In this document: one piece after another, positions 48,001 to 60,000 of the stretch
Layout of the letters: the number at the start of each line of letters is the position of its first letter
Position numbering within the stretch: the first letter of the stretch is position 1
Assembly: GCA_951804985.1 (NCBI GenBank)
Contig: OX638132.1
Span: 16,349,529 to 16,413,528 of the forward strand
Direction: 5' to 3'
Length of the DNA: 64,000 nucleotides
Source: Dryomyza anilis
Taxonomy: Eukaryota > Arthropoda > Insecta > Diptera > Dryomyzidae
Made by a program: the position numbers and the translations under genes
The notes under the pieces: model-generated
Seen by the model: only the letters and a program-made list of their open reading frames with translations
The model's database searches: none
What the model was told of the DNA's origin: nothing

Positions 48001-51000
48001 TTATATATAGTTCAAACTGTATATCCCATACTAAAGAGTATTACTATCCAAGTAACTGTTATTTGAAATCTCTGAAATCCCTTTGTAAACCACGTAAAGT
48101 AAGAACGACAACAAAAGTATCCTCACCAACGTATTTAGTTTTCCCACCAGTAGTTAAATCAAGTTAATCTATGATCTCCCCCTAGTTCCAATTTAGATAA
48201 TTGGAACTTTTTATTATTATTATTTAAAAATTATGCGCACCTGTTTGCTGTAATATAGGAGATCATAACTTCCAAACCTATACACATTATGTTATTCGCA
48301 ACATAAATAATGAGTACCCTCAACTTTTATAAAGTACAATTAACAGTTTACAACTTTAAAGTACCACAGTATCTTTCACAAACGTTATAAAATTGCCTAA
48401 TGCAACAAACAATTTGTACTTTTCTCTAAACGAAACATTAAATTGTTCAGTTATTTTTTGATTATGTTTTTGCTTTGCTTTTATCTTAAATATATCTTAC
48501 TTATTCTTTCTCTCTATCTCTATATATGTCTTTCTCTTGCTGTCTTCACCATATACTCTTCTCTATGTCTCTGTACAAAACTTTGCTATTAAAACATTTT
48601 TTATAAAACTTTATGTCCACAATATATCTATAAAATTGTCTATATATGAAAAATCTTAAGACATCTTTAAGCTAGATCAATTTTTTTCAGACGATGGAAA
48701 AATTATAATAATGGCAGGTGAAGAACCTATTAATTATATACAACATTTAAACAATAAGCGTTCCATTAAATACTACCTTTTCAAATACTATTTAACAAAT
48801 ATTAACACTTTCTCTATCCAAGTAACTACTATTTTCTAATGATTGTTGCATTAAACTCTAACATATATCGTTTTTTTTTACTTATACTCTAAACAGACAC
48901 TTTTTGGTGAATGCATATTGAAAACTCCAATTAGAATAATCATAGTAGATTCTTTCAATTCATTCTTGTTTCATTTGTAGACATAGTTCCAAAGTAGTTT
49001 GTATAATTTCAACTTCTATTATAACACGTCAACATACTCTACAAAAAGTACACCTTTTAAAACGTATAATACACCCTATTTAGAAAAACACAACATTGCA
49101 AGATAAACTTTTTTCTTTTAATATCAGTTGATTTCTTATAAAATGTCCTTGCATACTTAATTTAAAAGACCTGTAACACCGTCCGACACTATTTTGCACA
49201 CTTGAAAAACGGTAAACTAGGGATCATTCTTTCTAGATCAATTCGTTTACGGTTTTTACACACGGAAAAAAATACTATAAAATCTATAGTTTTATTAATA
49301 TTAAAATTAGTCAATAGTAGGTATAAATTATTATTTTAATAGATAAATACCATTAAATACTACAAAATACTATTAAATATATATTAATTTCACTGTGTTT
49401 TGCAGGAATCTGTAAGATTAATTCCTGAAAATTCTAAAAATTACACCTATCTGTGGAAAAAAAAGTTTAAAGGCTCAAATACACGATAGAGAAATTAGCT
49501 AGAGATAGAAAAAAAATCTACCGTAGGGCTCCCTACCGTCGAGCTCTATGTAGTGTTTACACAACTCTACGATATTTTTTGCTCTATCTATAGCTATTTT
49601 CTCTATCGTGTAAACTCGCCTTAACAAAAATACTGAAACTAATGTTAATATACTATTGAATGCTAATACTCCAGTACGTTTTTTAGATAAAGGGATCTAA
49701 ACTCATAAAATTTTAATTTTTTTAGAGAATTTTTTATCATTTTGGATTTAATGATAAACAAAATATATATATATTGGTAAACAGAGAATAGTCCAAACTA
49801 ACTATCAAAATTACTAACTTTTTTCTAATTGATCCACTTTATAAAATATTCCCTGAGAACTTAATTTTGGTACTCTTTCATAAAATCAATTTCCACTGAA
49901 AATTCGAATGCCCCAAAACTGAAAGTAGCATTACTTCATATTTAAAGTATGCTTATTCTTATTGCATACTCAGTTTTTTCTATTACGTGGCGTTTTTGAG
50001 AAAATTCGGGTAAAAACGGATATTTTCCAGTAATTTGTATGTAAAATGTACAAGCAATTTAAATTTTAACAGTTTTTGACGGATATTGTATTTATAGAAC
50101 ATTTTTTTAAATATGAGAACCCATACAAAAAAATTAGTAATTTTTATCGTTAGTTCGAACTATGCTCTGCATAACCATAAATCATTTCCTTAATTATCAT
50201 TAGAACCAAAATAATAAAAAATCGTCCAAAACTAGTTTAAAAAAATTAATATTTTTCGAGTTTAGATCGAAATATCTTAAAAACCTATCGAAATAATAGT
50301 ATTTATTGGTATATTGTAATTAGTCTGGACAATTGAAACAAAAATTGCATTTACAGTTTTTTGGAAAACTAGTTGTGTAAGGGACTGTATTTATTTAATT
50401 CTACAAAGTACTTTGTTAAACACAAAAGGGTGACCAGATAAGAACGATAGGAATATAAATTTAAATAAAATAACAACGGTGTGAGATATCAAATTGATTC
50501 TTAATTATAAAGCTACATTCATTCCATTATGTACATCAGGCATGTCAAACTCATTTGGCAACTCAAAAGATGAGGCGGGCCTTTGGCATTTGTGTGCCAT
50601 ACAAAAAATATTCGCTCGTTTTCTACATTTGGTTCTTCGGTTGTCAAATAAAATATTATGTTAAAATGATAAAAATTTCCATTGATCTTCGTTAAAAGCG
50701 TCGCACGCGCATTTTTTTATGCAAAATATGGTGCGATTTTTGTCTGTTCTTTGATCCTGCCAAAAATCTGTTTTTATAAAACAGATCTAACAATCATACA
50801 AAATTGTAGCAAATTTGTATGTCGGCAAAATCGTACGAAATCGAATTAGATCTTGTACCAATATCGAAGGCCAAATCGTACTAAAACTGCAAAAATAGTT
50901 CAAAGCGACATATCGCCGTTTTTTTTTTTCGGAACAATAATAAAAAAGCTTCTGGATTAATATTGCATCAAATAGTTCTAATATATAGAGATTTATTTGA

Positions 51001-54000
51001 AAAACATTGCGATATTGATGTGGAAAATGTTTTAATATTCGAACATAAAATTTTACTCTACGAAAATTACGAAATATTAAAAATTAGCAACGAGATCGGA
51101 TTTTTGTTATCCAAGTTATTTCGAGAAAACTTCGAGGCATAAATCACATGGCTGCCAAATTTGTTGCCAAATTTTTTAGGTTGTTGGTACATATAATACT
51201 TAAACATATTGAAAAAGTTTGTTTTAAAAATATCGTATATAAATTTGATATTTATAGAAATTTGATAAAGGGTTCCTTTTTATGAACAATTAACTTAAAT
51301 TGCAAGGACAATCCATTGATTAGATGTTCGGATTTATCCTAAATAATAATAATAATAGTTTGGCACTACAGTCCTATAAGAACTTAGGCCGACCATCTCT
51401 CACCATTTTGAGCTGTGCGTGTTATATTTGTACTCAAAGTGGTGGGACCTACAGTTTATTGCCGAATCCGAACGGCAGGTTAGAGCTTTTCATATGCGAT
51501 GTTAACTCTCGTAGGTTTGCCATTTACTACCGAGAGGTAGCGCGGTATAGAAAAATGTTTCTATGAAAAGATGTTTTTAGCCCCAGTTCGCCGGCGAAAT
51601 ATATCCCAAGAAATTCAAAACTTTACATTAAATTTAAAATTGAATTGAATGAATAAAACACAATATTACTTGATGAAAAAAAAGTAAACATTATTGTTAT
51701 GCCGTTTGTACTGCCTCATGTATAATATTTAAAATGACAATTAGGAAATTAAATTATGACTCTATATTAAAAACTTAAAAAATTCTCATTATTAAATATT
51801 GGAAAATAATGTACCTACAAAATTATTGATTTTTTTTTTTAATAAATTAATAAGTTTTTAACCAAGATTAGTAATTTAATTTCTTATGTGGCATGTTAAA
51901 TTGAATACATGGTGTCACTGCTCAAAAATGCATAACAATATATAATAATCATGAAAAGAAAATATTTAAAAAAAAATTAAAATTTATCAATTCTTAAATA
52001 TATATTTTTTTATATTATTTAAAAAGTCGTCGCGGGCCGCGTGTTTGACATGCCTTATGTACATGATTTAAATGGTCGTCTCACCTTCGCTGGCAGTGAT
52101 TCAAGCGGTCGGACCGGAGTATTGATGACTCTGTCCAATATTTGCGGTGTTATTGCGGAAATAGCATTTCGAATGTTGGCCTGGAGTTCACCCAAAGATT
52201 TGTTAGCGTAGGCTACGGACTTGACGTAACCCTAGAGAAATTAATCGAGTGGTATCAAGTCGCATGATCGCGGCGACTAATTTTGAAATGGCAAACCTAA
52301 TTAAATAAATTGACAGCTGGATGTCATTGGTAACTTTGACAGCTGCTGAAAAGTAAAAATTGGAAAAACAATCATTGCTATCTGGTCACCCTTTATTTTA
52401 TTACGTTAGGATTTTTGTGTGTATTGTTTTTAGAACTTATTTTAAAATCTTAAAATATTTAAATATTAATAATTTAAACTGATTAAATTATATTACGCAT
52501 TCATATACTGTTCATTAATCGGTTTTAAACAGATGTAGGTTTCGATTACAAGTTCAATCTATGGTTTTAAAATCTACACAAAACATAAACCGCAATTACA
52601 GCAGAACACAAACAATTTGCATGAGTTAATATAAAAAAAGTAAAGAAAAAAATTATAATTTTTATAGTAACTTTATAAAAAAAATACTATATGATAAATC
52701 GTCGTTGTAGAACGAAAAGTCACCAAATACATTTTTAAATTGCCAAATATTCATTTACAAAAATCCTTATATATCTGTCAATTTTAAATCTAAATTTAAA
52801 TCTAAATATAAATCATGATAAGAAAATATAAATCTTTCAATTGATATTTCAATATTAAAAATACATCAATTACTTTTTATAATATTAATCAACAAACTCG
52901 AAATTTTAGTTTTTCATAAAAATGTATTTGGTGACTTTTCGTTCTACAACGACGATATGTGAATCGTTTGCATGTACTTAGTGAATGCATCTGAAATACC
53001 GGGTACTCTGTAATTACTTTGATACTATATATGTGTGTGTGTGTATTTTTTTAATGAAATGTTTGAAACTCAATATTAACACATTGTATACATTCTTTTT
53101 TTATTTTTGGATCTATATTTTTTTTTTGTAATTTCCAACACTAACAACCTCAGGTCCAATGCCCGTCGCTGTGCCGCAACCGGAACCACACTCAGTGGGT
53201 GGGGTACTCGTACACATGCCACATGTTTGCTCCGTATGTATAAAAAAAGAGCTTAATATAAACTATAACCATATAAATGTATTTTATTGACAACTTAAGC
53301 AACATTATATAATAAATATATTTAAACAGTTCAAATTAATATAACAAGTTAAACACACCAATTTTAAAAAATGATTTATTGTTAACTTACACAAATAGTT
53401 CATACATTTGTTAATTTTTTTTTTTGAAATATTTGCGATTGTGAATGCGATATTTACAAGCAGTACCGAAGACATTTGATTTTAAAAATTGAAATTTTCT
53501 TTTAATATTCCATTGATCCAAACAAAAAGTTTTGCTTTACCTATTACTATTCATTTATTTTGTTAAACACATTTCCAATTATTTTATATACTTTTTTTAG
53601 AGCAACGAAAATGGGCGTTCTGTTGAAAATATTGAATTAACTCAAAATGTTCACGCCACAGACGAGGTACTTTGCGCTGTCAAATTTCGAAAAATTTGTA
53701 TTGCTTTCCATTGAAATTGGCATTATTTTTCTAATTCGTAAATATCACTGACTGTTTGTACATAAATGTAAAATGAAATATGTCTAATATTCGATATTAC
53801 GGACTCATTTATCCGAACGGATTTTTCATATATGTAGCATATAGTGAAATTTTAAATCTAACTCAATTTTAATCTCAAATATTCAATGGATTTATGTTAA
53901 ATATGTACAGCGCTCATTACAATTTAAACATTTTAATGATAATTTTAAAATAATTTCTATATCTTTTGCATATGTGAAAAATCTGTCCACTTAAGTGTAC

Positions 54001-57000
54001 AAACCTTCGTAATATAAAATTGATTATAATTGTTGTTTAGTTTTTAGTTTGAAATAGTATTTTTATTTCATAAATACATTTTGTTCTAAATGTAAAGTGT
54101 TTTTTTTTTGTGTTATTTTATAAAATATAGTTTTTCTACTATACATTTTATTATAATTTATTTTTACCCATTAGTTTTGATCAAATACTCAATTCTATTA
54201 TTATCGACCATGCTCTTATGACTACTTAAAATTTCTTTACATCACTTTAATAAAATTATATAATAATTTATGGCATACCTCATAAAAAAAGTAAAAACCA
54301 GAGACTAAAAACCATTGGAATATCTGTTCCGGTGTTTGTTCAAAGATTTTGAAAATAGCGGTTCCGATTTCGGTTCCAACAAAAAAATATAAGTGTTCCG
54401 ATTCTGATAGCACACATTTTTTAATAAAGTTTCCGATTCCTGTTCTGTTTCCAAAAATTGAAACGGTTTCGATTCCAAATCTTAGGAGTCACTGACCGAG
54501 ACTAAAATATTGGTTCCTGGTCTAAGATTTTTAAAATAGCGTTTCCTGTTCCAACCAACAAAAATGATATAGGTTTCGGTTACACACATTTTTTAAAATA
54601 ACGGTTCCGATACCGATTCCGGTTCCAAAAATCGAAACGGCCCCGGTAACGGTTACGATTCCAGTTCTTTGAGGTTCCTGGTAGAACCATACATTTTTTG
54701 ATATTAAACATATATTTCAAAAAAGTAATATATCGTCGAAAATAAAATTACGCCTAATTTTGTGTTATAATCAGGTTTTTAATGATATGTTGATCGAATA
54801 AATTAGATAAATGCCATTATATGTTATGACATACTTAATTTGTATGAAGGAAGTGCAAAATTGATACTCAAATTAGTTTTGTTTCTTCTGTAAAATTCAT
54901 TTTGTAACAGCTATTCGAAAATGTAGATAGTCGGTTTTGCATATCACCGACGATATATATAAATCACATAATATCAAAAACGAATATTATATCTGATACA
55001 AAAACGGACTTGAAGTTCATTTCAAAAAGGAATGAAAGTCTATGATTGTTATGTCAATTTTTAAAGAAGGCATAACGTCCATCGACGTTATTAAATGTAG
55101 ACATTTCTATTTTTATTTTAAACATCGAACATAAAGATTGATTACTTTACTAAAGAAATTATATTATATCAATATTTTAGCAAGTATCGAATATAAAATA
55201 TTACACCCAGAAAAAAAAATACTATACAAAGGGTTTTTTCAATAAGAGCGCTACAAACGTTTTTTCAATATCTTTCCGTATATCTTTCTATCATAAAATG
55301 GCAAACCTTACTGAAGAGAAATGTCAAAAGAGCGGCAAGAAATTGGCGTCGTTTGCTATCCCTGTCGCACTAATTTCGCTCTACGTCCCTGTTGAAAAAC
55401 CCTTTAAATGATAGTTTTTTACTATTAAAAATATTCAATAGGATAAATTATTATTTTAATCGAAAAATACCATTAAATACTAGAAAATACCATGACATTG
55501 CATTGAGTTTATATGAAAATTTGTATTTATTGTATACTATTAAATCAATAATTGTCCTATTGACCAATTTTAATGGGATTTGCGGGATTTTTTTTTCTGG
55601 GTGTAGGTATTCAAAAATAAACCATACCTATACAGGGGGGAAACATATTTTATGGAACCAAACGGTTTTGTATTTGTATGGTCAAAAATAAATGTATTTT
55701 ACATGATTTCATACATTTTTCATGATTAGATTGTAACAATTACAGTTCAATACATTTCAATTAAATGTTTATCATTTTAAAACGTTTATTTTATTGCCAC
55801 TGGCATATATAATTACACTGAAAAAAAAGCTTGGCCAAACAGAAAAATTTATATTTAGTTAACAAAACATTTTAATTTAAAAATTCTATTCAATACATGC
55901 AGAGAAAAAAATTTGTTTGCAGCAAACATAATATATTTGCAATCGTAAATTTGATGGCTTTATTTAGATTTTACTTTTAATTCAAAATATTTAAAATTCT
56001 TTTGTTATTCATTTCATGACATATAGTTAGCTATTGTTATAAATAACTTTATTTTAAAATCTTGAAAATGAACGCAAGTAATGTGAAACATAATATGTTT
56101 GCTGCAAAACATAATTTTACACTGTGCATTCTTTTGACTTTCAAATATGCACACTTTGAATTATAAGGTGTTTTTATACCAGAGTTTAAAGTATTATTTA
56201 CCCAGTATATTTACCATTTTAATATATATAATTTGTATATAACTTTTTACTCGCTATGTTTAATATATATTTTATATTTTTATTTAAATGTTTTTTAACT
56301 TTTAATCTAAAATATGTACTCGTACATACATTTTATGTCGTCTCAAAGTATCTTGTATGTGTGTGAATAGAACTATATAACGAAAAACCAATAAAAATAT
56401 AAAAAAAAGTAGCCACCTATTCAAAATCCTAAATTAATTAACTAACAAAATATTTGAATGTAAATATTGTTGTTTTTATTTGTATTTTAATTTAAACATA
56501 ACATCATAAGAATTTTAGTTTCCAACCAATATTAATGGTACGCATGAAAATCTCAATGTTCGATTTGTTACTTCACACCAGCACCAGGATAAAAAATATG
56601 ATCACGTTATAATTATTGTTCACTGATTTCACAAGACTGTAACGCACTCAAAATGCACACTTTATGTACTGTATTATATTTATTTAATAAATTTATTTAA
56701 TAATCAAAGTAACATGTCTAATAACACCGTCCGACACTAATCTTTAATGTGATTAAGGGCCTGTTTTTCAGACACATTTTCAAATTAAACACAGAAAAAC
56801 AAATTTCACCAACAACCAGTATTCATCATACTGATGATTTCATTCATTGAACTAAAATCGTATTCAGTGTTTTTCATTTTTAATATAAGAATTATAAATA
56901 CATAAATGTGTAAATGAAGACAAATTTTTGTTTGAAATTTGATGTTGAAATTGAAAAATATTTAAAAAAACACAATATTAATTCAATGAATGAATTCATC

Positions 57001-60000
57001 AATATGATGAATCCTGGTTGTGGGTGAAATATTTTTTTTTTTTGTGTATAGTCAACCTATCGCAAATATTTAAATCATCAGATTATTAATTGTCTATATG
57101 TCTGGAAAATTTAAAGACATTCAGCCAGTTTCATTATGTTCTATAGACTTTTTATACTGTGAAATAGTTTAAACTAAGTTTAAACTTGTACTGAAAAATC
57201 GGCCCAAAAACTCAATATTTTGACATAAAATAGTTAAGAAATAATTTTTAGATCTGATATAATAATAATATTTTATCATTTGCGTAATTTTTTAACAATA
57301 ATGGCGCATATTTATATACAATTTAAAGTCGACTTTAAATTTAAAATCAGATTTTTGACATTTTATTTTATGTAAAAAATGTCAAAAAGCTAACTGTAAT
57401 TTTAAAGTTTACTTTAAATTATCTATGAATATGCGCCAATATTTTTATTTTCGAATAATATGTAAACATGTGCCTATATTTTATCGTTTTTTAAAATTTT
57501 AGATATTATGTGTCATTGATCTCTATGACATTTTACTATTAGTTCCTACACGGAAGGAAATAAACTTCTAAAACTGTATAGGAATTCGTCTCGAATGAAA
57601 AATTTAAGAATTTCTCCGAATATTAAAAAAGCAAATGAGTTAGATATCAAAAATGTAAACCAGATTTATTCATCTGGATTTTGAGAAGTTCATTTATTGA
57701 ATATTAAGAATCAAAAATGCAAAATTGTTGCTGTTTTCTTCGCAAAAAGAACACGTGTTCATGTACTGTTGTTGTTTTCATGGATATTGTTTAAGCTAGA
57801 ATCACCCAATTGAGACAAAGCATCAACAATCAACACAATTTTGTCGAATATCAATAAATAAGGGGAAATTACCTGATGTGTCAGTTTCAATCTAAAAATT
57901 AAAAACGCATCAACCAAATTTCGTCAATTTTTGTTGACGACTCGAGAATCAACAACATACATCAATTTTTAAATTGATACAATTTAGTCAATCATGTGAT
58001 TCGAGCTTTAGACTGTCATATACGCTCCTATGCATTGTTTTGCGATGCCCGTCTGTTTGTTAGTGTTCCTGTCTGTCGAAATGTTGAAGTAACCAAGATC
58101 AATTATTCTTGATATGCAGATAACATGTTCTTAGGTATCAACAAATTAACTAAGAACAATTATTCTTTATATGCAAAAGTTAATTTCAAAGCTAACATAC
58201 AAAAAACAAAAAAAAATTAGTTATTATTTTTTATTTAGAACTTTATTAAATGTATTTATATTTATGTCAAAATATAGAGTTTAGAATTGATTTTTTAAAA
58301 TTTTTTTTGTAAGGACTTCTGTCGGAATCTGTTGAAGAAGTTCTGTTTGTTGTGTAAATATATTTTTTTCGGACTGTTTAATTAAAAATAACATTTAGTT
58401 TTCAACAATTCTTGTGTTCTTTTAAACAAACAATCACAAATACAACGAACACACCATATAGTTTATAGTTGTGTTTTTAAGTCATAATTTGTTAAATGTA
58501 TATACTTTATTTTTTTATACACATTTGTCGAAAACATAATTTACAAATAGTTTTTTTTTGTTTGTTTTTGGAATATATATACATATTAAAACACAACTTT
58601 ATTAATGTCGAAAAACATTAGATTATGACCGCCACTGTAGAAACAGTTTCGGAACAACTGGATTTAGCCTCTATAATGCCATCGGATAAGGCTATAGCCA
58701 GATCAGTGACCTTATCCGATGCTGATGTTGGTGAGGAAACTTACGAAAGCACATCGTATCTTTACCGGTACATATTAATTTTTTTTTAACATTCGTTCAC
58801 ACTATTTAAGGCAGCGCCAATGTGAGCGTCACCAAAGCCTCGGTGCTGGGTGAAAATGGCGCTCATAACGGCAGCACTGGAATGGGCGGTGAAAACGGCA
58901 GCATTACGGATGATGCTGAAGAGGAGGAGAACGGCGATGATTTCTGGCATACTTCGGTGGGAAAATTTAAATTCACTCTGGAGCAATTGCCGCAAACACT
59001 ACAATATATACATCAGTTGTTAACGGTAGGTATATGAATTATCAGAATATAGTCGTGGATTTTATAGCTTATAGTAAAAAAATAAATAATACCGAGTTCT
59101 TAAAAAGTCTTAAAGAAATTTCAAATATATCCATTGTATGTATATCATGTCCATCAACTTTTGATCCTGAAATATAAATTCCAGGAAATACCAACAATTA
59201 AAAAACCCGAAATTCTCTACTATGTCCTGCAATGTCTCAACGTCATGGCGCTACATGGCGATGCCCTGGCCAAGGCAGCACGTGAGCATCGCGGTTTCTT
59301 TATTTGGTGTCAAGAAAATCTGTTAATCAAGAAGTACGTATGCTTCTAAATTCTAAAAACATACTACTACATACTCTTCGCTCTTTCTATAGCCTTTGGG
59401 AACTTTGCAATGCTGAACATTCACACATTTGCCAGGCTGGCGTTCCACTACTACTGCACTGTATCACGCTACCGCTGGGTTCGGATGTCTTTTGGCGTGT
59501 CGTCCAAGAGGCATTTCACGACACCGACTGGCGTGTTCGATTCACAGCAGTCGAACGAGTAACCGTAATTACACGTTTTATGGATTCAACGCCATTGCGT
59601 TCCGAGGTGGGCCTGCAGACGGCGCTCGCCACGGCATTTTGCCATCTCATTGCCAGCATGGATGACATCAATGTGTACGTAGCCCAACGGGCCACACTCT
59701 ATATCGGAACCATACATGATACGGCAATTCGGTCACTCCTCTTCTGCTTGGAATCGCAATTCGATTTGTTCATTGTGGATCGTCCAGTGGTGCTGCAATC
59801 GGTCTATCAGTTGCATAATTCCCTCTCCGATCGCAAGGTTCTCACATGGGAATTCTTTCTAAATCGATTCGATACACTTTTCGTGGAGGCGCAAATCAAT
59901 CTGGAGAAGTGCGGTGACATTTCGTTTTTGCGCGATCTGCGCAATTCGGAAAATGGCAGCGAAGCATTGTCGTCGAAAATAACGAAGGCACGCGAAGCGC

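Noticed and set aside
58731..58767. Longer version of the unc79 exon ending at GTACAT (58768)
   Set aside because: It would end in phase 2 and break the frame with the conserved next exon; the GTGAGG donor at 58731 keeps the frame.
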